Origin: Ridgeia piscesae
Lineage: Eukaryota > Annelida > Polychaeta > Sabellida > Siboglinidae
Reading direction: 5' to 3'
Length of the DNA: 64,000 nt
Assembly (NCBI GenBank): GCA_025642075.2
Contig: JAODUO010000974.1
Span: 123,501-187,500, forward strand
Shown here: positions 47,525-57,509 of the stretch, one piece after another
How positions within the stretch are numbered: the stretch's first letter is position 1
Layout of the letters: every line of letters begins with the position of its first letter
Made by a program: the position numbers and the translations under genes
Notes under the pieces: generated by a model
Seen by the model: only the letters and a program-made list of their open reading frames with translations
What the model was told of the DNA's origin: nothing
Databases searched by the model: none

Positions 47525-50213
47525 TCATCTGTCTCTACCTCTGCCACCCCCACCGCGGGGTCCACCTCGCCCCCCGCGGCCGCCACGCCCTCCACGGTTA
47601 CCAAAAGCACCTAAAAACAAACAGCAGTCATCAAACAAAGATTTCCCCCCAATAAAAGTCCTCTATTGTATAAAAGGCATATATAGTATATAACAATTAT
47701 CAAGACCAAACAAGCATGGAAGTACACTGTTAGTATGTTGATAACTACTGTTGCTGTATAATAATGAAATAAGGTGATGGTCAGGCAGAAATTGAACAAG
47801 TTGGTCACCGTGAAGATGAAGTAATAAAACATTTTACAATTGTTAAATGCAACACTGTTTGATTTATCACCTTTGAACCTACACAGCTGGTGTTTTCTTC
47901 CTTCACCCTTGCCCTCTTACCCAAGTCTTAACTGAGATTATCCCTCTGGTGGACTCACCCCTTCCAGGGCCCCCTCGACCCCTCAGACCACCACGACCTT
48001 CTCCACGACCTCGACCCTTCACTATGACCTCTTCTTTGACCATATCAATGACCTCGTCAGGGATACGCAGGTACTTGATGGTACTGCCTCGGATGTAGCA
48101 CTCGGGCATCTTCCAGAAGCGGTCTCCATCCTGCACAGAAGGCACGGCAGGGCAACATTAGTCACTGCCGTCAGCCAGAACATTTGGACATGTTTCTGAA
48201 TATTATACATTGCATGTAGATGACCAGATGGATTACATGTAGATGACCAGATGGATTAAGCATACTGAGGTAGATGACCAGATGGATAACATGTAGATGA
48301 CCAGATGGATTACATGTAGATGACCAGATGGATTACATGTAGATGAACAGATGGATTACATGTAGATGACCAAATGGATTACATGTAGATGACCTGATGG
48401 ATATATCTACTGAGCGTACTATTTAGAAAAGTACATATTTATATTTTCTACCTGATTTGAGGTTGTTAAAAAAAAGTTGTGATAATGAAATAATAATGAC
48501 ACTTAGTATGAAAAGGTTAAACTCATTACCCCAATGACAAACTGACTTATGTTTATGTTTGTAGGTGTTGATTGTTGTGGAACTCAACAAAGGTTTCATA
48601 TTTTTATAATTCAAACTTTTATTTTGTTGGTGAAAACTGTCCGATGAACAACACCCTGAGCACCCCATAGCAATGCCCAGAAACTGTTGTATGATTCCCA
48701 GAAGCTGTGATTTGATCCTGTGAAGTAGTGCAAGACATATTAGCAGAGCTTGACGGCACAAAATGGGGCTGGCATCATTCTTGATGTATCACACTGGCTG
48801 TGTCCTGGTGACCCTGATGTAAAAATCCAACAATTGTGTGCATAACTTAATTCCTTTCCCAATGCAGAAAGGCAGGCATCAGTGCATTTTGGTCAGAAGC
48901 ACTGACCAGTGACCACACAACAGTGTTAATATTAAAGAAACATATTACAGTTAATTTGTAATGTATGAGTGTGTCAATTATATTACAGAGACATATTGTT
49001 TGCTAGTTTCTATCTCATTATTCCAGCCACATTTACTAATTTGCACATATTACTTTCACTATGAACGTAAGCAAATTAAATGAAGTAGAAGAAAAATGCA
49101 TTTTGCAAAACACAGCATACCCTGGAAGAGGAGATGACAAAACAGAGCATACCCTGGATGTGCAGATGGAAAAACATAGCATACCCTGGATGTACAGATG
49201 ACTTCCCTGAGGTTGATGTTCATCCAATTGTCACAGCTCACTAGATGTCCATTGTATGTCTCTCCATTCTTCAACTCCACCAGCTGATAACAACAAGAGC
49301 GCCAAATGATAACAAGAACATCAAATGATAACAAGAGCACCAAATGACAACAAGGACACCAACTGAAAACATATAACAAGCACAAAATGAGAACAAGAGC
49401 ACCAACTGATAACTATGTTCTCTCAGCAAACAACTAACAAGCAACTGTTAGATGAATGATACATTAAGATCAGGTTGTTTGGGGATATATTCTTAAGAGT
49501 AACAGACTGTGTCAACCATTTGGATTAATTCTTATTGCTAGATAGGACACACAAGGTAAGGACACAGAAAACATGACAGAACATATGATTAAAAAAATAT
49601 TAATAATAAAACTTAACATATTTTTCCATATATTTTAGTGTATGATATCATATCCCATCACTCACCATGGGGTGGTTAACGGCAGTTCTGAGAAGTGATA
49701 ATGGCAGCTACAAAAGAAACATTACGAGAATATCAATAAACATAATGCATAAAATGACAGCCTGTAGAGTTCAAAAGTTACTGGTCTGTCAGTGTCAAAA
49801 AGTCATTGTTTACTCAAACATTGCCAGGCAGTATATTCACTAAAATATTTTCTTAATTAGTTAATATTATATTGCAACATTGAATGAGTCTGAGAACACG
49901 TCACGAGTAAATAGTGACAATGGACAGTACGTGTATGACCAGTGGTCAGAACATCGCGGGACAATGGCTTGCCTGAGTGGCAATAGATTTATAAGCGGCA
50001 GAATAATCAACATGACTATTGCGGCCGCCAAACGGATAGACTGCGCGATTCGTTACTGCAGAACACCCAATTATCGCCCAATGCCTTTGTAATTTGTTGG
50101 ACAATAAACGTAGAATTATTGTAAACAAGTCACTAGGCCTGGCTCTGCAATCATAAATGGTGTAACTACGCAGGTAAATGTAATGTTATTTAGAGTACGA
50201 GTCTACATACCAT
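47525..50213 (-). CDS. LSM4: LSM4, U6 snRNA-associated Sm-like protein
   Basis: Five coding exons join in phase to 133 aa: 50213-50211 (ATG alone, then GTATGT), 49707-49666, 49283-49185, 48130-47959 and 47610-47525. Residues 2-15 read [14 protein letters not shown]. The Sm domain continues with [20 protein letters not shown] and [13 protein letters not shown] (Sm1) and [19 protein letters not shown] (Sm2). The tail from about residue 83 is RGG-rich ([26 protein letters not shown]) and ends GRGRDR. LSM4 is a subunit of the LSM2-8 ring on U6 snRNA in the nucleus and of LSM1-7 in mRNA decay; its RGG tail is an arginine-methylation and P-body targeting region. The human protein is 139 aa. A lone ATG in exon 1 is compatible with the conserved start MLPLS. 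Exon 3 is flanked on both sides by tandem repeats that copy its splice sites. Confidence 0.95.
48211..48403. repeat. 23-bp minisatellite in LSM4 intron 3
   Basis: Eight or so copies of acatgtagatgaccagatgg plus att, with one diverged unit (aagcatactgagg) near 48258. Confidence 0.93.
48404..49116 (-). other. remainder of LSM4 intron 3
   Basis: No feature recognised besides the flanking minisatellites. A short minus-strand open frame at 48423-48761 has no known domain. Confidence 0.5.
49117..49212 (-). repeat. 32-bp repeat x3 carrying the LSM4 exon 3 donor
   Basis: The + word ataccctgga occurs at 49117, 49149 and 49181, exactly 32 bp apart. On the minus strand each copy reads TCCAGGGTATGC, the sequence around the true donor (AGG|GTATGC at 49185/49184). 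The first unit overlaps the end of exon 3 and the others lie in the intron. Confidence 0.92.
49284..49415 (-). repeat. 19-bp repeat carrying LSM4 exon 3 acceptor-like sequence
   Basis: About seven diverged units of (minus strand) TTGTTATCATTTGGTGCTC run straight into the acceptor TTGTTATCAG|CTGGTGG of exon 3. Some units keep CAG before TTGGTG (near 49405 and 49365) and resemble extra acceptors. The array also supplies the polypyrimidine tract of the intron. Confidence 0.85.
49708..50210 (-). other. LSM4 intron 1
   Basis: 503-bp intron that begins GTATGT and ends CTTTTGTAG. An open frame on the opposite strand (49880-50092, 70 codons) has no recognisable domain. Confidence 0.6.
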
Positions 50214-50455
50214 TGTTTCTTTCTCTGTTGTAGCCCGAACGCTTTCGCCGGTAACGCACGCCTCTCGCACTAGCCTCAGTTACCCAGGCTCCGTGAGGTG
50301 GCAGCACTTTTAAGTCCCTCAACTCTGCCTGGGGAAACTGTTACGTCCAGTCTCGGAATAATTGTCAATACCGGTATTGGACGTCCGCCATTTTGTCCCT
50401 TTTCGGAATTCCGAGATTGGACGCCCAAACTTGACCACAACTGACCAGTTATCAT
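50214..50455 (-). promoter_or_regulatory. LSM4: compact LSM4 promoter with YY1-like site
   Basis: Only about 240 bp separate the LSM4 ATG from the 3' end of a CR1-like LINE. The minus strand contains AAAATGGCGGAC (50383-50394), close to the YY1 consensus common in housekeeping promoters. Nearby, paired near-repeats of GTCCAAT and CCGAGA/TCGGAATT form short inverted repeats (50345-50430). No TATA box is seen. Assignment as promoter is inference from position. Confidence 0.5.
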
Positions 50456-52705
50456 TCTTACAGGTTCTTACAGGTCCTTTTCTGGCTAGTATTAGGCATT
50501 CCTGCCTCTTGTGCCAGCTCTGTCTTGAGCATTGTTTTGAGACTGTGCGCATGCGTCTAAAGGTGACACAGTCCATAGTAGAGGTGGTGCAGTAAAATCA
50601 TTTTTTATAGGATGATTTTTCCATAGTTTATCAATTCTTACTTCAAATGATTGGACTGATGGAGCATCTACCACAGACTGTGGCAGACTATTCCATACAT
50701 CAGTAGATCGGTATATAAATGAATTTTTTCGGATGTTTAATCGACATCTTTCTTTAAATATTTTGAGGTTGTGCCCTCTCGTTATTGAATCATTTTCCCT
50801 TAATGTAACACAATTTGATGTAACAGAAGAATCATATTTCCCAGTTAATATTTTGTAAATTTCTATCATGTCTCCCCTAAGACGACGATATGAAAGGGTT
50901 GGTAGGTTTAATCTTTTTAGGCGTTAATCTTTATAATCAAGTTCTTTATATCCAGGAATTAATTTAGTTGCTTGACGCTGAACATTTTTCAAGTGCTGTT
51001 ATGTGCTTCATTAAATACGGACTCCATACCTGGTTTGCATACTCAATATGTGGTCGGACAAGAGACTTAAAAACCGTAGAAAAACACTTGTCATCTAGGT
51101 ATTCAAAAGTGCGTCGAATTATCCCCATCATAGAATTGGCTTTATTAATTTTTTCTGACATGTGCCTCAAAGTTAAGTGATGAGTCAAAAGTTACTCCAA
51201 TATCCTTGACTGTTTCTGCTTTATTAATTGTTTTCTGCTCTTTACCCATTGTGTATCCATCATTTCTTATGGAGGAACGTCCAATTCTCATGTTGCAACA
51301 TTTATCAGGATGGAATTTCAGTAGTGATGTTTCTGACCATTTTTCTGCTGAGGTGAGATCTTTTTGTAGGTTGTTGCAGTTTTCTTCATTTTAAATAGTG
51401 TTAAAAAGTTTCATATCATCCGCAAACAAGAAAATATGAGAATCTTTTATAACATCAGGTAAATCGTTTATGAAGATAACAAAAAGAAGGGGCCGATCAC
51501 GGATCCTTGTGGTATTCCACTGATCACCTCCTGCCAGTTAGAAAATATGTTGTTAATCCGTACTCTTTGTTTTCTATGTGCAAGTAGATCTATAATCCAG
51601 TTAATTATGTTACCCTTTATTCCATAGATCTGGATTTCTTTTAATAAGTTTAGCATGTGGGACCTTGTCAAATGCTTTCATAAAATCACAATATATTACA
51701 TCAATGCAGCCTCCATTGTCCAGCGTTTCTGTCCATGTGTCTAATACCTTTAATAGCTGGAGCACTGTTGAACGACCCTTTATAAAACCAAACTGATTTT
51801 TACTCAATAGTTCATTTTCCTTCATATGCATGTACAGTGATGGTGTCTCTAATTATTTCTTCCATTATCTTACCCACTACACTTGTTATACTGACTGGTC
51901 GGTAATTTTGTGGTAATTTTTTACTTCCTTTCTTATGAATTGGATATATGTTTGCCTGTTTCCATTCTATGGGTAGTTTGCCTGTTGTTAGAGATGTGTT
52001 AAATATAGTTGATAGGGGAATACTGATGCAGTCTGCTAATTCGTTTATGACCCTAGGGTGAATGCCATCAGGTCCAGGTGATTTAAATGTTTTTAGTTTT
52101 TTTAGTTTTGATGCCACTATTGATGGGTTGATAGTACATGTTTCTACTGTATTATAACATCTTATAGGTTCCTCAGGAGTATTCTCTTGTGGTTCTCTTG
52201 TAAATACCGAAGAGAAATAATCAGCCAACAGCTCTGCTTTTTCCAAGTCTGAGTTTGTTATGTCATCTTTCAATTCATTTTTTATTAAGTTGGGTATACC
52301 CGTTCTTGTCTTCATATTTGCCTGTGCATATTGCCAGAATTTCTTTGGATTTTCTTTTATTTGGCTAATGATACTTTTTTCATATATTTTTTGTGCCTTT
52401 CTTGTTAGCCTCCTAACCTGATTGCGTAATCTGCAGTATTCCTGGTATGCTTGGACAAGATATTTCTTCCACAGTCTATTTTTTCTTCTGATTTTAGCTC
52501 TTATTTTTACATTTAGTGGTACTGGGTATTTTTTTGTTCTTTCTGACATCACCTTCTTAGGTATACACCGTTCTACTGCTTCTCTGATTTTTATGGTAAA
52601 GATGTCCCATTGGGCTTGCACATCTCCCTCATGTTTAGAAAATTCCGCATCCCAATCAATGCTTAACATGTCCTCCAGTTTGGGGTAGTCCCCCTTATCA
52701 TGGCA
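50456..52705 (-). mobile_element. CR1-like LINE, 5'-truncated and frameshifted
   Basis: The minus strand from 52705 encodes the linker and RT of a Jockey/CR1-superfamily LINE. The frame 52720-51812 has DKGDYPKLEDMLSIDWD, FKSPGPDGIHPRVINELAD and PIHKKGSKKLPQNYRPVSI. The next piece has NQFGFIKGRSTVLQLL and YCDFMKAFDKVPHAKL, then GIPQGSVIGP. FLFADDMKLF follows in a shifted frame near 51440-51410. The C-terminal frames contain RTFEYLDDKCFSTVFKSLVR and NSFIYRSTDVWNSLPQSVV. The endonuclease domain is missing, as in common 5'-truncated inserts. The 3' end shows two copies of acctgtaaga, like the short tail repeats of CR1. It is inactive. Confidence 0.92.
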
Positions 52706-53212
52706 GGTACAGACGGACAAGTGCCAGGCATGTCGGCCGACCTGTCAATTCGGTCCTGTTCGAGATATACATGGGGCCTCGATCCCTGTTTGGGTGGGGG
52801 ACAGTCATTTCGGATCCGTCATTTCAACATCGATCGTTTCTCCTTCCGTGTAATCTAATATACAGGTCTTATATATTTTGTAATTTATACTTTATAAATG
52901 GTATAATATGAATGTAATATCAGTTGTTTTTCAAATGTCAATCCAAGGACAACACTGGACACAAGCATATGTGCATGTTCTTGCCTCATACTTGACTTGT
53001 ATATTATGTTCTCTACATTAACTATGTAATTTACACGTGGACACGTGGCTATGTTAATTTAAATGGTATCATTACGATTATAGTTCGAGAAAGTAGCCTA
53101 AGCTGTCGATATTGAAGGCTGAACAAGACACGAGAAACATTTGCTACTACTTGCGTTAATATGCCTGGTATGTTGCCAGCCACCCGTACATAAAGAGAAT
53201 TTTTTGAGTAAG
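52706..53212. other. intergenic, nothing recognised
   Basis: AT-rich interval between two LINE fragments; no gene or named repeat seen. Confidence 0.35.
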
Positions 53213-53440
53213 TCAAAATGAGCTGGCCGGTCCCGTGGAAAATATGGCAAATGAAGAAATGGCTATAAGACAGACTAACAGCAAAATATAGATGCAAATG
53301 GAGATTATTGATCGAAAACGTATAGCGTGAGAAAAGTGAGGAAAGAGAAGAGGAAGAAAAAGGCGACGGAAACGGTAACCACAGTCAACTTCACCCCTGA
53401 TTAAGGACATGCAAAGCCAAAGAGGAGCATAACACGCAGT
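53213..53440 (+). mobile_element. LINE 3' tail fragment (same family as 37.4-38.3 kb)
   Basis: Degenerate reading in shifting frames gives LAGPVENMANEEMAIRQT and then MEIIDRKR/WRLLIENV, followed by gtgagaaaagtgagg and gacggaaacggtaaccacag. These parallel gtgagagaaaagtgagagg and ggaaacggaaatcacggtc at 38206-38260. It is therefore another copy of that LINE's end. Confidence 0.65.
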
Positions 53441-53503
53441 TTTGCGTACTTATGAAGAGGGCACTGTAATCGTCACGTGTGTCCACCATTGAGTCATGCG
53501 CAC

Positions 53504-53518
53504 ATGGCGGAGCCGGAG
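53504..53518 (+). CDS. candidate first coding exon (MAEPE), unassigned
   Basis: cacATGGCGGAGCCGGAG is followed directly by a donor (GTAGGA). The 40 bases upstream carry an E-box CACGTG (53474-53479) and an NRF1-like catgcgcac. Short MAEPE-type first exons at CpG-rich starts are common in housekeeping genes. No following exon was identified; it might belong to the integrase-like gene downstream, but that link is speculative. Confidence 0.25.
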
Positions 53519-54904
53519 GTAGGAAACAATACATATTTTTGTACATTGGAAAATGTTACATTAAGTGATGGTAGCTAAATATAGATATACAGTTGTTATT
53601 TCATTTTCCACTTTTAGAAAAAGAAGGAATAAGCGACAATAAATTATAGCACTGTTAATTCTGTGTTCAGAAATCTCGTCGTCGAAAATCATTCTGTCAG
53701 TTGTAGACGTAGTTTTTTAGGATTCGCTTCTTCCACACTGTAAAGTTGCACCCCGTTTGGGCCGCGTGCGCGGGGGGCATCTTCACGGTCGGTATAGGAA
53801 GTGATGTGGATATGTCTCGTATATGCGCTCGCCAGAATCAGAATTATACCCCTGATTCAAGGTGAAATGAGAAACGCTCGTCCAAGGTTCGGCTTCGATT
53901 TTATTCATTGTGAAGAGAGCTCGTCAATACATTTTACAATATGACACCAAGGCTTAATTGAGATCCCTACTATACTTCGGGTCTCCTACAAAACCCCTAC
54001 ATTTTATATGTTTAAAGTTCGGCGTACAATTTAGAATTCCATAATGAAAATATGAGCAACAGTCTCATATTAGTAAAGTAATTTATACGCCAAAATGGTA
54101 GACCGCAATCATCTTCGTACGCATTCGATCTCCCTCTCCCTGCTAAAAACTTCACCTTTTCTAATCCCTAATCTATCCCAGATCACCCTGCTTCCTTCTC
54201 ACTGCACATGCGTAGCCCTGACAGCTTGTAACGATAATTCACGTATTGTCCTTCAAAGGGTTATCAGTTATCCCAGATCATTCTGCTTCCCTCATATCCG
54301 TAGCTATCTGCCCATGCGTAACCGTGACCGTTCACAAACGTCGGCCCTACGTATCGTCCTCCAGGGTGGGTCAGACCACCCCTAACCCGCCGCTGAGCAA
54401 TTAATCATATACAAGGTTGACCGGACTGGTACCGGCAGTCGCTATTCCTCTCCTTCGTATAAACAATTATGTCTGTGTAAACGGGCGTTATCCCCTTCCC
54501 TGTGATTATATAAATTGTCTGAGTAACGTGTTTCTACCACGTAGCCAATACACTCTGATAATATTATACTTAAATATTACAACCCAAGCGGTGGTTCTTT
54601 ACAACACGGCTTCGGATGCAATGTTCAAACATGAAACAACAGCTGCTAAATTAGTATACACGCATGTGAGGGTTTTCTTTAATTTTGCTACGATCGTTTC
54701 ATAACAAATTGACATGTCATATTTAATAAAATGATGGGCATGTGACGTATGATATCGCCCGTACGGCCATGGCATAGCCACATCCTAAAGCTAAACGTAG
54801 GCCTAGCTAGGCTAGAGTAGCCTAGGCCTACTATTTTGTAAACTTGCTAAAACGATATGCTTTTTGTTTGTACTTCACTTAGTCACGATCGACAACATCA
54901 CGAA
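53519..54904. other. intergenic or intronic, nothing recognised
   Basis: No conserved frame. An open frame at 54095-54385 has no known domain. The segment would be intron if the MAEPE exon is real. Confidence 0.3.
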
Positions 54905-54989
54905 CAATTATAAGACAATTTATCAGTTAACTGGCCTAAATTAATCCTATTAAATTAGGCCAGTTAACTGAGAAATTATCGTATAATTG
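54905..54989. repeat. near-perfect 85-nt hairpin
   Basis: Arms of 41 nt pair with four mismatches around a 3-nt loop. The core atcagttaactggcctaa is inverted as ttaggccagttaactga. It could be a short palindromic MITE, a cruciform or a hairpin RNA. Confidence 0.88.
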
Positions 54990-55380
54990 TCCCACGTGAC
55001 ATATGGCCAGTTATCACGATACGTCGGCACACAGGTTTTCGGCCCCTACTGCCTTCAATATAGTCACTATAATACTGGAAATAGGTTGTCCTTATTTCTC
55101 TTGCGGAGAGCTTCCAGGGGATACCTAGTTTTGTTTATCTATAATGAAAACTAATACCTATAGCAGATTACGTGTCATATTTTGGGTACTTTTGTGTAAT
55201 TTATTACTAATGTTATTGTTCCTTAAAATTGTGTTTTATAAGTACACAACAGTATTAAGGCATCCAGTTAGAATAGAGTTATGATGATCTATGTCTTGTG
55301 GATATAGGAACACTAAAATTAATGTATTTGACATAGATCCTGGATTGTGGGTATCATTTTTATGATGGGGAAGTTTCGTG

Positions 55381-55780
55381 AAACCGTGGGTATGCACTCA
55401 TTCATATGGACCAATCTAGAAAAGAATACCACTATAGGACATGTTTATCACGGTGAACATTACATAACATACTTAGGCATTTGCATCAAACCTGTTTTAA
55501 ATTGGAAACAATATTAATAAATGAAACATTTGGATATATCTGATTTGGGTTAGGTTTGAGTGAACCCGTGAGTATGCTCTTTAATTATTCACTGTGTCCA
55601 GATATGTATAGATTAGTAAGACATATTAAAACCAGATGATTGTCGAACTACTCCCGTATTATAGGCCAAATCTTATATCTGTATGTATTACTCTTTTATT
55701 TATGACAATTTCCCTTAAATATGAAGCCATGAGAATGCTGAAGCCGTGAGTATGCATTAACAGTCATTCATGATGTGCGC
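55381..55780 (+). repeat. three diverged modules about 180 bp apart
   Basis: aaaccgtgggtatgcactca (55381), aacccgtgagtatgctc (55563) and aagccgtgagtatgcatta (55741) recur at 182- and 178-bp spacing in otherwise diverged DNA. The inverse word gcatactcatggcttca appears twice near 56092-56128. Confidence 0.5.
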
Positions 55781-57509
55781 CTGTGGCGCTGTCTACTGTT
55801 TTGTACTGATACTAAAGACCGCCAACTCACCAATAAGAGCTGTAGCGACCACGATGCACTGCAAACAAACGTCGTCACTTTCTTTTGCGAACAGTTCAAC
55901 AAGTTTTGTGAAATCATGTGAAATTAATAAAAACTTAAGTGTATGTTAAACACATGTTCAGTATTTTATATGGGCATTAGTGTACAATAAGCTGATATTC
56001 ATGTAGGAGGGGTGTGTCATTACAACTGTGGGCGATAATAAAGCAGATTTTGCGTTTTGTCTGGTTTAAACTGGCATAGTCATAGACAAGATGCATACTC
56101 ATGGCTTCACGCATACTCATGGCTTCATTCATTTATGGGATCCAAAATATCACCTACCATGGACCAGCAACGAAATTCTTTCAACAAGCATATACAAACC
56201 ATTATTCTAAAATCTACTTCAAAACTGATTACATTGCCATTGGCAATGCGGGCATTAGCCAAATTAGATATAATGAAGCAGTTATGCGATGGTTTACCAT
56301 GTGTCTGGACGGGCGAAAGTTCTGGGCCCAGAAATGAGGCAAAATTCACGCACTGGGTTGCCTCAAAGGGATTCTGCACGTGGAAATTGATTGGTGAAGA
56401 TATGCTTCAAAGGTTTTCATGAAGCATAAGCCTCAGGTAAGTTACTAGCCATGTAATCATTGAGAACTTGCTACTTGTCTTGTGCATGAACCTTTAATAA
56501 ACGAGTGAACACGGAAATGAATGTTCACCTAATAAATGTGATTGTTGAAAAGAATATTTTATCAAATATGACCAGGCTACATAAAAAAGCAGTGTTATTA
56601 TTTAAAAATACTCAGTTAATAATAATAATGTATTTCTTATATAGCACCCCATCCAAATAATTGTTCTGGGGCGCTTTATAATGATTCTTCCGAATTTAGT
56701 TAAACTGACAATAATGTTATAAATAAATAAGACGCTAATATAATATAATACTACTAATATAATACTACTTGATAAGATATGCATATGCTAATAAAGACAA
56801 TCATGTTCACTTAACATACCAACATAAATTAGCTCACAACTATACATTGTATTTAAAAAATAGTTAAAATAAATATTTAAAAAAGTAAATATATGTAATA
56901 ATTAATATAATAAATAAATAAATGAATGCATAGCTGACTAATTAATTACGATCGTTGTCGCTTGTCAAAATAATGATCTGTGAAAAGATGTGTCTTGAGT
57001 GTAACCTTAAACTGGTAAACACTCGTACATTGGCGCACTGTAAGTGGTAGTCGGTTCAATGCCCTTAGAGTTGCACAGGAGAAGGATCGTTCGCCAATCT
57101 TAGTTCAGGAAATGGGCTGTTTAAGAAAATGCGAAGAACGTTAATTGTTTAATTGATGTAAATAACCATTCTGTGTCCTTTTTATTTGGGTGCTAGCTGG
57201 GGCAACAGAAGTAGGCTAATTTACTTGAAAGTAATTTTTGTAAAAAGTAAAACTTATGCAAAGCAATTAGATCTCAATAATAATTTTTGTTATTTTGAAT
57301 TTAGCCCTTACCATAATATATATCCTCATGTTAGCAGCTTTATGTAAAAGAACTGTGTAAAGTATGTTTAATGAATATACAAATAGAAATACATAAATTA
57401 AAGCTGTTGGTAATAGTGCATTGGTATTGGTGAAACTTGGTGTGTTGTTTTAACTGAATTTGTACTTTACAATATATAATATAATTTGCTATATTGGCTT
57501 TCAATGTAG

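Noticed and set aside
47903..48210. Alternative minus frames over LSM4 exon 4 (for example [19 protein letters not shown])
   Set aside because: Out-of-frame shadow of the Sm2/RGG-encoding exon.
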